Assembly: GCF_000179915.2 (NCBI RefSeq)
Contig: NC_014963.1
Span: 186,001-250,000 of the forward strand
Direction of reading: 5' to 3'
Length of the DNA stretch: 64,000 bases
DNA from: Terriglobus saanensis SP1PR4
GTDB lineage: Bacteria > Acidobacteriota > Terriglobia > Terriglobales > Acidobacteriaceae
Every line of letters begins with the position of its first letter. Position 1 is the first letter of the stretch. Under the pieces are notes generated by a model. That model made no database searches. It saw nothing but the letters and a program-made list of their open reading frames with translations, and was not told the origin of the DNA. This document shows, one piece after another, positions 35,881 through 44,023 of this stretch. Both the position numbers and the translations under genes were made by a program.

Positions 35881-37773
35881 TCAGCCTCCTGCATTTTGTC
35901 GAAGTAGAAATAATCCTATGTCTGCGGCTCGATCGATCCTGCCTGTGAGCACAGGGGAAGTTTCGCCGTTGGCCACTGCGTAAATGGCGCGCCGCAGAAG
36001 GGCCAGATCGAGGAGACGGATGCAGGCAGGTGACTCCGCCATATCCTCCGCGATCTGGCGATAGTTCGCGCATTGTCTCGCCATGGAGGAGCTGTAGTCT
36101 GCAGACTGCTGTCCCTGCGTGCGGCGCAGGCGAACCGACTCCGGAAGCACTCCTCGACCTGCTTCGCGCGCCAGACCACGGGATTGTCCCGCAGGGGAAA
36201 ACGCTGCGAGGGGAAAGGAAAGCAGAAGCTCAATCAATCGGCGGTCGCTCGTTGGGTCGCGAAATTCTATGCCCCACTGCGGCAGAGGATCCGCCGCCCA
36301 GAGCATCGCTGGTGAGAGCGCCCCTCGCAAGAAGGCTTTCCGTGTTCGTTGAGGGGGGCGCAACCGACGCAAGGCCTCACTGTTCGCCTTTTGAAAATCG
36401 GAGGCAAGGAGACAAGCAGGCAGGCTTTGGCTCACCTTCTCTCCGTAGACGCGGAAGCGCAGGGCATCGAAGAGGGATTGAGGAAGCAGTCCTCCGGCGA
36501 TGGTCTTCCAGGCGGCGCGATCTCCCGCTGCCTGCATGTCCAGCGCAAGCCCGAATGCCGCTCTGAATTGAAGATGCTGGCAGAGTTCGCGAAATCCTCC
36601 CAGACCGCTATAGCTGAGAGCGAAGTTGCCGTGAGCGCCGGTCAACAAAACACGCGAACCCCTTTCTCTCAACCTGTGGGCGATGGTATCGATCCAAAGG
36701 TGGTTCGCTCCATTCCGCACGGGCGTGGCGCTGCGAGCGTGGATCTGCGGGATCAGGTCAAGAGCCGTGCGGCCATCCGTTCGCAGTACGATGTGCTCGA
36801 TGTTTTGATGGAAGGCAGCTGTTTTTGCCGCAAACGGCGCATCGTCGGCGTCCCATCCAGTACGTCGATTGCTTGGATTGTCGAGATGCGGCGCGGAGGT
36901 GTAGGCCGTGATGCTCTGGCCTGAAGCGCGCAGCTGTTTTGCCGCCATGCTTGTGACCAGACCGGAATCGAGACCGCCGCTGAGTGTCGCGCTCACGGGG
37001 GAGGAAGACCGCAGGCAGGACTGCACAGCCTTCTCAAAAAGCTCGCGCGCGCTTTCGACGTAGTCCGCCGCGTTGCTGAACCGCGCCTGATACTTGTCTT
37101 GGGGAGCCCACCAACGCGTGATCTTCACCTGCCCATTACTCCAGAGCAAAGAATGGCCGCCGGGTAGCGCGCTGATCTCGCGAAACGGAGTTTGCCCTTT
37201 CAGAAAGACCGCCTCGGCACATAGCCCGAGCGCCTGCTCGTGCATCGTTGGTTTGAGATATGGACAAGCGCGAATCGCAGTAAGTTGCGTACTTACGATC
37301 AATCTGCCTTCTGCCAGAGCATAAAAAAGACGCGTATGGCCAACATGGTCCGTAGCGCCAAAGAGCTCTTTCTTTTTGTGAGAGAACGCGACAAACGCGT
37401 AGTCGCCCGCGAGATGTCCCATGCAGACCCGGCCCCACTTGAGAAAGCAGCGGTAAAGAATTGCAGAGTCCGCCACATGGCTTGCGGTGGCCTGTGGCAG
37501 GTCGAGAGCACGTAGGAGGTCTTCGCGATTGTCCAATCTCGCCTGGCAGACGAACACAGTATCTCGGTCTTCCGAAAGGATGGGCTGGCGGTCGAACTTA
37601 TCTTCAGGAAGCAGACCCGATACGCCGACCGCTGCACGGAAGTCTGATCTCTCTCCCGCGATGGCCTCGGGCCAGAGCCGTAGATTGCTCCCTCTGCCTA
37701 GCAGAGCTTCGCTGGTCCGCTGCAACACGTCTGGTCGAATGTTCTCTTCTGCGGAAGCAATCACTGCGAACAA
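35881..37773 (-). CDS. Lasso peptide cyclase (asparagine synthase-like C protein)
   Basis: A 630-residue homologue of asparagine synthetase B that should adenylate the ring Asp/Glu side chain and close the isopeptide bond with the core N-terminus. The N-terminal domain begins MFAVIAS, lacking the Cys2 nucleophile of true glutamine amidotransferases, as expected for lasso cyclases. ATP-pyrophosphatase signature SGGLDSGLVTS at 265-275, with TGAHGNFALSYSG downstream. Its start overlaps the B2 gene by 13 bases and its stop touches the kinase start. It differs from housekeeping AsnB in the missing Cys2 and in its partners. Confidence 0.9.
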   Translation of the reverse strand: MFAVIASAEENIRPDVLQRTSEALLGRGSNLRLWPEAIAGERSDFRAAVGVSGLLPEDKFDRQPILSEDRDTVFVCQARLDNREDLLRALDLPQATASHVADSAILYRCFLKWGRVCMGHLAGDYAFVAFSHKKKELFGATDHVGHTRLFYALAEGRLIVSTQLTAIRACPYLKPTMHEQALGLCAEAVFLKGQTPFREISALPGGHSLLWSNGQVKITRWWAPQDKYQARFSNAADYVESARELFEKAVQSCLRSSSPVSATLSGGLDSGLVTSMAAKQLRASGQSITAYTSAPHLDNPSNRRTGWDADDAPFAAKTAAFHQNIEHIVLRTDGRTALDLIPQIHARSATPVRNGANHLWIDTIAHRLRERGSRVLLTGAHGNFALSYSGLGGFRELCQHLQFRAAFGLALDMQAAGDRAAWKTIAGGLLPQSLFDALRFRVYGEKVSQSLPACLLASDFQKANSEALRRLRPPQRTRKAFLRGALSPAMLWAADPLPQWGIEFRDPTSDRRLIELLLSFPLAAFSPAGQSRGLAREAGRGVLPESVRLRRTQGQQSADYSSSMARQCANYRQIAEDMAESPACIRLLDLALLRRAIYAVANGETSPVLTGRIDRAADIGLFLLRQNAGG

Positions 37774-38210
37774 GGCGGCGCGTCTCCCGGCGGCTGCACG
37801 ACCGCATTGTTGAAGCTGTAGATCGGGACGTAACGTTCTTTCTCTCTACGTCCCGTGACGATGACTCCACCTGCCTCGAGCCAGGCGTGCGCCTTTATCG
37901 TTACCCCTTCACTGGGTGCGACAGATAAAACGAGCGTCGAAGCAATGTGACGTTGTCGCAGCATACCGCGTGCTGCCATCGCTTTCTCGAGGCAAGTCCA
38001 CTGATGAGGAAGGTTGCGATCAACAGATGCCAGGGCTCCCCGAACATCCAACGCGGTGCGCGCCTCATCCCGGAATCTGTTTGCCTGCAGGAGAGGTCGC
38101 GCAAGATCCTTTGCCGAACGATCAAAGGGAAGACGCAACTTCCACGAAGCCCTCAGAAGTTGATAGGTCGCCTCGGCAATCAATCCGTACCGTCTCAAAT
38201 GTGCTCGCAT
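37761..38210 (-). CDS. Lasso peptide B2 protein (leader peptidase)
   Basis: A 149-residue transglutaminase-like cysteine protease that removes the leader peptide. Family motifs: WTCLEKAMAARGMLRQRHIA with catalytic Cys73, and KAHAWLEAGGVIVTG with catalytic His108. The length equals that of stand-alone B2 proteins from split B1/B2 systems. The ATG at 38210 has no strong ribosome site. First gene of the minus-strand cluster transcript, overlapping the cyclase gene. The recognition partner B1 is encoded divergently at 38504. Confidence 0.9.
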   Translation of the reverse strand: MRAHLRRYGLIAEATYQLLRASWKLRLPFDRSAKDLARPLLQANRFRDEARTALDVRGALASVDRNLPHQWTCLEKAMAARGMLRQRHIASTLVLSVAPSEGVTIKAHAWLEAGGVIVTGRREKERYVPIYSFNNAVVQPPGDAPPCSQ

Positions 38211-38400
38211 AGAGTACTGATGCTCTCGTGGTCTTCACACTCTATGTTTGTCTACTGCGATCGACAAATGGCCTTCCAGTAAAAGTTGATGGCATGAAAG
38301 AAAATATGCAGGAAAGAGGAAGGAACTTATGGTCTCTAAGTTGAGAAGGTCAGACACGTGATCACAAATCTCGTAAGGTAGCTAGAGAGATTGGCCCATT

Positions 38401-38478
38401 GCCTGCAGGAACGCAGGCACAGCACTTATAGGGCTGAGATAGACTTCTCCTTCTCACTGGAGAGAGTTCCACGTGGAA
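38401..38478 (+). promoter_or_regulatory. Hairpin and palindrome upstream of lasso B1
   Basis: In the 293-base divergent gap between B2 and B1 there is a hairpin at 38401-38418 (GCCTGC/GCAGGC, 6-base loop) and a perfect 12-bp palindrome TTCCACGTGGAA at 38467-38478, 25 bases before the B1 ATG. The 10-mer GTAAGGTAGC at 38373-38382 is shared with the region before the GT2 gene (33771-33780). The rest of the gap holds only frames under 15 codons, none like a precursor. Confidence 0.45.
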
Positions 38479-38503
38479 ACGTGTAAATCAATATAGGAAA
38501 GAT

Positions 38504-38779
38504 ATGAAAGATAGCCTTGTCGTCTATAAGCGAGCATCGGAAGTTGTTGCGGCGACCATGGGTGAGACCTCTCTTCTGTTGCATGTGAATGACTGGGTCT
38601 ATCTGGAATTGAACGAAAGTGGCAGCCGCATCTGGGCGCTTTTGGAAGAGGGCTATGGTCTGCCGCAACTCGTTTCCACCCTGGTGGAAGAGTTTGCCGT
38701 AGCTCCGGAGGACTGCGCGGAAGAAACCGCTGAATTTCTCGCGATCCTGGAGTCGAAGAAATTTGTCGTGCGGTTGTAA
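38504..38779 (+). CDS. PqqD-family RiPP recognition protein (lasso B1)
   Basis: A 91-residue PqqD-like protein. In lasso pathways this stand-alone recognition element binds the precursor leader and delivers it to B2 and the cyclase. The fold is visible: beta-hairpin segment SLLLHVNDWVYLELNESGSR, then IWALLEEGYGLPQLVSTLVEEF and a three-helix part ending ESKKFVVRL. AGGAAAG precedes the ATG. It is on the opposite strand from B2, cyclase, kinase and precursor, an uncommon layout, and converges on the GT17 gene with 24 bases between stops. Confidence 0.9.
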   Translation: MKDSLVVYKRASEVVAATMGETSLLLHVNDWVYLELNESGSRIWALLEEGYGLPQLVSTLVEEFAVAPEDCAEETAEFLAILESKKFVVRL

Positions 38780-38803
38780 CTGTCTCCCGTCTTCCTTAGA
38801 TGT

Positions 38804-39910
38804 TTAGTGGTGGAGATGACCCTCTTCTGTGCTTTGCCTCCGTCTTCCGCGTAACAATCGTGCCAACAAAGAACGCGCGATCCCTGCGCAGAGCAATGGC
38901 AGGCTGAGAAGCGGCAGAAGCTCGTCGAAGTGAAGATCGATCCACCGTACTGTTTTATCGGAGAAGGCTGTACTTGTCCTTGCCCAGGCCCAAGTGCGCA
39001 CCGCACTTCGCTTCCACACGGGAGGCAGCGGGCTGTGGCGGAGCGTGGTCGGACATGCGGTCGCAAGACGACGAAGATCTTCGGGAAGATCACCGGGACT
39101 CCGTTCCGCATACCACCATCCTCTGTGGTGAACGGCATGTTCTTCGCAGCGTAGGAGATGGGGAAGATGCATCCCGCGGCCAGTGGCCCACTCCGCGTGA
39201 AAGACGCGTCCAAGTTTGCTGGAGAGCTGTGCCGAAGGATCGATTGCCGTCAGATGACGACCGGCGTCGGCGATCACCGGCTTTTCTTCGGGCCCGAAGC
39301 GAAGCCAGAAAGGGGAGCTTTCCAGAAGGCTCTTAACGGGTGCGGCGACTCCGGATCGGCCACTCCACAGCGACTTCAACTCACCCCAAGTCTCGGGGAC
39401 AGAATGGTTCGCCGCAAAGGCAAAGGGAAGGGAAGTATCCACGCAGCACGTAGACGCGGGAGCGAGAAGATCAAGCTTCTGATAGTGGCGCGTCATTTGA
39501 AGCCGATGGGGTTCTTGCAAACCCTCGGCATGCAAACGCTGTAAGAGAGATACGCTCGGAATCTCATCGGAATCAAGGAGCAGAACGATATCTTCCGGAC
39601 CGGCGTCACGGAGCGCGAACAGGATCGCATTGCGTTGGACTTGTGCTCTCTGCTTTGGCGAACTGGACGGACCTCCCAGGCGTGCAAGTTGCAACGTTCT
39701 TAACTTATCCGCAGCCCATGAAAATCTTTCTTGGTGGGATAAATAATGAAATAACTTATCCTCGCCTCGGTAGGTTTCTCCCGCTTCGACCAGAACGAAG
39801 AAATCCGTATCGACATAGTTTTGGCGGAGACGGTGCTCCAGTAAGTCGAGCTCGCCATCGAAAAGGAAAGTGTCATAAATACGAGCTGCCGATTTCTGGT
39901 AATTACCCAC
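38804..39910 (-). CDS. GT17-type glycosyltransferase
   Basis: A glycosyltransferase of the beta-1,4-N-acetylglucosaminyltransferase-like GT17 family. The family opening is IYDTFLFDGELDLLEHRLRQ, then FFVLVEAGETYRG, VQRNAILFALRDAGPEDIVL and LLDSDEIPS, whose DSD is the likely metal site. I chose GTG at 39910 because the family normally starts a few residues before YDTF; a TTG at 39970 would add 20 residues with no better ribosome site. The C-terminal 40 residues are hydrophobic then Arg-rich, suggesting membrane association. Its place beside B1 suggests a role in the lasso cluster, but capsule or lipid glycosylation cannot be excluded. Confidence 0.83.
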   Translation of the reverse strand: MGNYQKSAARIYDTFLFDGELDLLEHRLRQNYVDTDFFVLVEAGETYRGEDKLFHYLSHQERFSWAADKLRTLQLARLGGPSSSPKQRAQVQRNAILFALRDAGPEDIVLLLDSDEIPSVSLLQRLHAEGLQEPHRLQMTRHYQKLDLLAPASTCCVDTSLPFAFAANHSVPETWGELKSLWSGRSGVAAPVKSLLESSPFWLRFGPEEKPVIADAGRHLTAIDPSAQLSSKLGRVFHAEWATGRGMHLPHLLRCEEHAVHHRGWWYAERSPGDLPEDLRRLATACPTTLRHSPLPPVWKRSAVRTWAWARTSTAFSDKTVRWIDLHFDELLPLLSLPLLCAGIARSLLARLLRGRRRQSTEEGHLHH

Positions 39911-40058
39911 GATAGAAAGAGATGTTACAAACTTCGCGGGGAAGTACGAGTTCGCACTTTGATAGGACAACCAAATTTTTAACTACCGAGTTCACTCCGA
40001 GAAAAAGATACGCGTACACTTCTCCCACTTCTAACTCTGTATAGGACTTGGAGCTCCA

Positions 40059-40973
40059 ATGAATAATCTGCGCACTCTTTGTGTCGTCTCAGTGGTCGTA
40101 CTTCTTACGTCTGTCTCCGCACATGCACAAGCAACCCGCACGTGGGTCTCTGGTGTAGGGGATGATGCCAATCCCTGCAGTCGTACTGCTCCTTGCCATA
40201 CCTTTGCGGGCGCGATCTCGAAGACAGCTGCAGGTGGCGAAATCGACATTCTAGATCCGGGTGGATTCGGCTCTCTGACGATCACCAAGAGCATCACGGT
40301 GGACGGTATGGCGGGCCTTGGAGGCATCCTGAACAGCTCTGGCGCGAATGGCATCACGATCAATGCAGGCGTCGGCGATGTGGTAACGCTTAGGAATCTT
40401 TCGATCAATGGATCCGGGACCGGCGGGATCGGGGTAAGAATTATCCAGGCCAAAACAGTGCATATCGAAAGATCAGTCATCAGCGGAAATACCGGAAATG
40501 GGATCGACGTTAATACGAACGCTGCTTTGGAACTTACTGTGACGAATTCAACGGTTCGAGATAATGGTGGCAGCGGAATCTCCCTTCTGGGGACCGTCGC
40601 CAGTGTGAACGCAACCATCGTGGATAGTTACATCCAAAATAACGGAGCAAGCGGTTTGCTCTGTGGAGCCTTCTGCAAAAGCCTGGTAAGAAACAGCTCT
40701 TCCAGCGATAACTCCGGGGCCGGTTTTGTTGCAGACGCTACCACGAGCGCCGCCGCTCTGAACATCGCCGATGCCACCAGCGCAGACAATGGGGGAGCGG
40801 GAGTGCAGGCCATCGGTGGAGCCAGCACGATCGCGACCATTCGTATCTCCAATGTCTCCATCGCTTCGAATGGCTCCGCGTTTTCGACCAGCACTAATGG
40901 AAACATCTATTCCTATTTCAACAACCATGCCACCGGAGCTGGCACAGTCACATCGATCGTTCCAGTGCAGTAA
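40059..40973 (+). CDS. Secreted right-handed beta-helix protein
   Basis: A 304-residue protein with a signal peptide (1-24, ending AHAQA) and a repetitive parallel beta-helix (about 55-290) of the pectate-lyase-like type: coils such as KTVHIERSVISGNTGNGIDV, LTVTNSTVRDNGGSGISLLG and ISNVSIASNGSAF. Four cysteines are visible after the signal (NPCSRTAPCH and LLCGAFCK), suggesting disulfides outside the cytoplasm. No catalytic residues can be assigned. GGAG precedes the ATG. It sits inside the lasso region between GT17 (minus) and the nucleotidyltransferase (plus, 40 bases later); whether it belongs to the pathway is unclear. Confidence 0.8.
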   Translation: MNNLRTLCVVSVVVLLTSVSAHAQATRTWVSGVGDDANPCSRTAPCHTFAGAISKTAAGGEIDILDPGGFGSLTITKSITVDGMAGLGGILNSSGANGITINAGVGDVVTLRNLSINGSGTGGIGVRIIQAKTVHIERSVISGNTGNGIDVNTNAALELTVTNSTVRDNGGSGISLLGTVASVNATIVDSYIQNNGASGLLCGAFCKSLVRNSSSSDNSGAGFVADATTSAAALNIADATSADNGGAGVQAIGGASTIATIRISNVSIASNGSAFSTSTNGNIYSYFNNHATGAGTVTSIVPVQ

Positions 40974-41013
40974 AGATCAAACCCTTTCGAGGCTCACCAA
41001 CGATAGGTGATGA

Positions 41014-42201
41014 GTGGCTATGCAAACTGTTAAGTCATGGCTGGAGAAAACTCCCATCGAATTTCAAGTGGTGGTGGCAGCCTGCTGTGGACCGCAGACA
41101 GAAGTACACATCGAACGATTGGAAAGACTCCTCCGCTCTTCCATCGACTGGAGTCGGCTCCTTCGGATCGCTCACCGCAATCGGGTCAAAGGACTTGTCT
41201 TCTCCTCACTCTCGACGCACGGTGACCTGGTCCCCCTCGTCGTGCTGGAAGAATTGAAGGCGGCGAGCTTAACACTTCTACGTGACAACGTGATCGCTGC
41301 TCGCTATGCGACGTACCTCACGGAAGAACTGGCTGCTTCCGGCATCAGGGTCGCGACGGTCAAAGGCGCGCCGCTCGGCCAGAAGCTCTACGGCGCTTTG
41401 AATCTTCGCCACGGTAAGGACATCGATCTCCTCATCCCCGAAGCGTCGCTGGAAGCTGCGGACGCAGTGCTTCGCTGCAGCGGACATATTCGCTCCGCTC
41501 CGCCACCTTCCGCTACTCCGCACGAACTTCAGGCGTACCGCATTTACAGAAGCCATTACGAATACGAGCCCGGCCCAGGCAAGCCGCAGGTGGAGCTTCA
41601 TTGGCGGCTTCATCTTAATCCGTGTTTCGGTCCATTGAGTTATCCGGAAACAGAATGGCAGACGATCGCCTTCGCGCCGGGCATTCGCGTGCGCACGCTC
41701 GGAGATCTGGATCTTCTCTGTTATCTCTGTGCGCACGGCTCTACGCATGCCTGGTCGCGCTTGAAGTGGATCGTGGATATCGCCGCGATGCTCCGGTCCG
41801 ACCCTGATCTTGCGGCCCCTTTCCTGGAGCGCTCCCGGCAACAGAACACGGAACGAGCGGCGTGCCAGGCGCTTATGATGGCGCACGATCTCTTTGGAAC
41901 GCCACTCCCCTCGACGGTGCCCGCGCCCGGCATCGCAGTGCGCCTCCTCCACAGGATCGCGCAGAAGACCCTGACCTTCGGTGGTGCGGAACAGGAGATC
42001 GCCGAAGGTCCTTTTCTGCTCCGCCAGGTCTACTTTTCGCAACTCCTTTTGAGTACTTCGTTTCGCCAGTTGCTTACGGGACTTCATAACCAGTTACTTG
42101 CGCCCGCCGCCTCGCGCGGTTCCTTGAGTTCGCGCGCGGCACGTGTTGCGGCGCCCTTGCGCTTCGTTTATCGATGGTTGTGGAGAACGGCCAACCCGTA
42201 G
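41014..42201 (+). CDS. Nucleotidyltransferase family protein of the lasso cluster
   Basis: A 395-residue member of the large uncharacterised nucleotidyltransferase family often found in lasso and other RiPP clusters. VKGAPLGQKLYGALNLRHGK, then DIDLLIP (Asp136, Asp138) form the polymerase-beta-like active site; VELHWRLH and LDLLCYLCAHGSTHAWSRLK are further family motifs. In the pseudomycoidin pathway a homologue acts with the kinase to add hexoses onto the phosphorylated C-terminus, as I recall it. GTG at 41014 has AGG six bases upstream; an ATG two codons later is possible. The pairing with an HprK-like kinase in this cluster supports a tailoring role. Confidence 0.85.
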   Translation: MAMQTVKSWLEKTPIEFQVVVAACCGPQTEVHIERLERLLRSSIDWSRLLRIAHRNRVKGLVFSSLSTHGDLVPLVVLEELKAASLTLLRDNVIAARYATYLTEELAASGIRVATVKGAPLGQKLYGALNLRHGKDIDLLIPEASLEAADAVLRCSGHIRSAPPPSATPHELQAYRIYRSHYEYEPGPGKPQVELHWRLHLNPCFGPLSYPETEWQTIAFAPGIRVRTLGDLDLLCYLCAHGSTHAWSRLKWIVDIAAMLRSDPDLAAPFLERSRQQNTERAACQALMMAHDLFGTPLPSTVPAPGIAVRLLHRIAQKTLTFGGAEQEIAEGPFLLRQVYFSQLLLSTSFRQLLTGLHNQLLAPAASRGSLSSRAARVAAPLRFVYRWLWRTANP

Positions 42202-42287
42202 CTGTCCCTGGTGTCGGACTAAGTGTAAGCAGTGGCAGAGTTTTGGGGAAAATTTTCAGTTGGCAAGGGGTGCTGTAAGATGCAAGT

Positions 42288-42686
42288 GTGGAGTTCGTTT
42301 CAAACTTTGTCTGGTTAGCGTGTGCGTCCGTTGCGCTCGTAGCGACGTGCCGTGGCGTACGTCGAGGGACAATCAGGCTCTCCATGGTGTCAGCCATCCT
42401 GCTGGCGCTTCTTCTCTGCTTCATCCTTTTACCCGTCATCTCCGTGAACGACGACCTTCTGCTGGCCGATCAGGCCTCGTTGCCTCTTTCAGGGCAGACC
42501 TGGCGCGTCGCGTATGAAGGTGCGTCGGTTGGGCTGAATCTTTTGTTCGCGATCGTGGCGTATCTGCTTTGGGTTTGTTTCGGAATCGAGTCACGCCTGG
42601 GCAGGAAAGATCTTTGGAATGTGCGTCCCCTCGCCGCCCGGCTAGCGCGGTCTCAGCGCCTCCGTCCACCGCTCTGCGTAGCGTAA
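42288..42686 (+). CDS. Small membrane protein before the metal efflux operon
   Basis: A 132-residue protein with probable transmembrane segments at about 5-20, 30-52 and 82-98. Between the last two is a polar stretch (SVNDDLLLADQASLPLSGQT) that may face the periplasm. I do not recognise a named family. The start is GTG at 42288 without a clear Shine-Dalgarno site. It ends 47 bases before the outer-membrane channel gene and is on the same strand, so it is probably part of the efflux operon, either as an accessory or a sensor. The C-terminus is Arg-rich. Confidence 0.65.
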   Translation: MEFVSNFVWLACASVALVATCRGVRRGTIRLSMVSAILLALLLCFILLPVISVNDDLLLADQASLPLSGQTWRVAYEGASVGLNLLFAIVAYLLWVCFGIESRLGRKDLWNVRPLAARLARSQRLRPPLCVA

Positions 42687-42733
42687 ATACGTCCCCTTCT
42701 AAATCTTCCCATTCCTGAGCTGCCGTCCACGGC

Positions 42734-44023
42734 ATGAACCAGCGAGGTGCACTCATCGTGCGCAGAATCATTTGTCTTTGTCTTTTAAGTTGCGCCGCGG
42801 CTTCGGCCGTCGCACAGTCTTCGCAAACGGCACCGGTGTCTTCCACCGCTGCCGGACCACTCACGCTCACGCAGGTGCTGGAGGTCGCTCACCGCGCCAA
42901 TCCCACCCTCCTCTCCGCCGCGCAGCATCTCTCTGCGGTGCGCGCGCAGGAGATCACTGCAGGCCTGCGGCAGAATCCGAACGCAGTGCTCGGGACCCAG
43001 ATGACTACTTTGGATCCTGGCGATCCGAACGGCACGGAGTTCTACCAGTTTGGCGTGCAGCGTCTCTTTGAGCGCGGCGGCAAACGGGATGCTCGCCTGG
43101 CAACAGCCCGATCGACCACGGCGCTCACCGGCTTCCAGCTGGATGATCAACGGCGGCAAATCGATCTTTCCATCCGGCAGGCTTTTTCCCGCATGCTCTT
43201 TGCGCAAAAGGCGCTTGGGATCGCTCGGGAAAATCTCGCGGATTACCAAAAAACCGTTGCTCTGATGAAGGTGCGTCTGGACGCTGGCGCGATGGACCAG
43301 ACCGACTTCGACCGCGTGGAATTGCAGCTCGCCGGCTTTGAATCCGATCTGGACAACGCCCAGTTGGCGCTGCGGCAGGGAAGCATCGCCTTGCAGACTC
43401 TCATGGGCGTGGCTACTCCAAACGAGCAGTTCGATATTGCAGGAACGCTCGACCCGCCGACGGTGACCACGACGATCGATCAACTGCGCAGCGATGCCCT
43501 CGCGAATCGCCCTGATCTGAAGGCCTCGCAGGCACAGGTCGCCGTCAGCAACGCCGGTGTAAAGCAAGCCATCGCCAACGGCACGGCCGACCCCACGGTG
43601 GAAGGCGAGTACGAGCGTGCGGGAAGGGCAAACACCGTCGGTGCAAGTCTCAACTTTCCACTGCGGATCTTCGATCGCAACCAGGGAGAGAAAGAGCGTG
43701 CGAAGTATGAGTTGGAGAGCAGCCGACTTGCGCTGACCGCCTTACAGAACCAGGTGCTTTCCGATGTGGACAGCGCCTGGGCTGGGTATCTCGCCGCGCA
43801 GTCTCAGGCAGCGCGCTATCGGTCCAAGTATCTGGCGGAAGCGGCGCACGTTCGCGACAACCTGCAGTTCAGTTATCGCAACGGCAACGCAACCCTGCTT
43901 GACTACCTCAGCGCCCTCTCCGACTATCGACAGATCAACCTCACAGCTCTAAATGCAGATCTGCAGCTCCTGCTCTCGCTCGAGCAACTCAGCTACGCCA
44001 CACATACGGAGATCCTTCCATGA
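42734..44023 (+). CDS. czcC: Outer-membrane efflux protein (CzcC-like)
   Basis: A 429-residue TolC-family channel with a signal peptide (about 1-28, ending AVAQS) and no lipobox. The long alpha-helical repeats of the family are visible (LTLTQVLEVAHRANPTLLSA near the start; LQFSYRNGNATLLDYLSALS near the end). FYQFGVQRLFERGGKRDAR is typical of the CzcC branch. The last codons overlap the adaptor start (ATGA). It should form the outer-membrane exit of the heavy-metal-type pump encoded downstream. Confidence 0.88.
   Translation: MNQRGALIVRRIICLCLLSCAAASAVAQSSQTAPVSSTAAGPLTLTQVLEVAHRANPTLLSAAQHLSAVRAQEITAGLRQNPNAVLGTQMTTLDPGDPNGTEFYQFGVQRLFERGGKRDARLATARSTTALTGFQLDDQRRQIDLSIRQAFSRMLFAQKALGIARENLADYQKTVALMKVRLDAGAMDQTDFDRVELQLAGFESDLDNAQLALRQGSIALQTLMGVATPNEQFDIAGTLDPPTVTTTIDQLRSDALANRPDLKASQAQVAVSNAGVKQAIANGTADPTVEGEYERAGRANTVGASLNFPLRIFDRNQGEKERAKYELESSRLALTALQNQVLSDVDSAWAGYLAAQSQAARYRSKYLAEAAHVRDNLQFSYRNGNATLLDYLSALSDYRQINLTALNADLQLLLSLEQLSYATHTEILP

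Noticed and set aside
35881-37773. Cyclase as housekeeping asparagine synthetase B
   Set aside because: The N-terminal Cys needed for glutamine hydrolysis is absent and its gene overlaps a lasso B2 gene.
38211-38503. Search for a second lasso precursor between B2 and B1
   Set aside because: Only frames of about 10-12 codons were seen, without a leader motif or an acidic ring residue.
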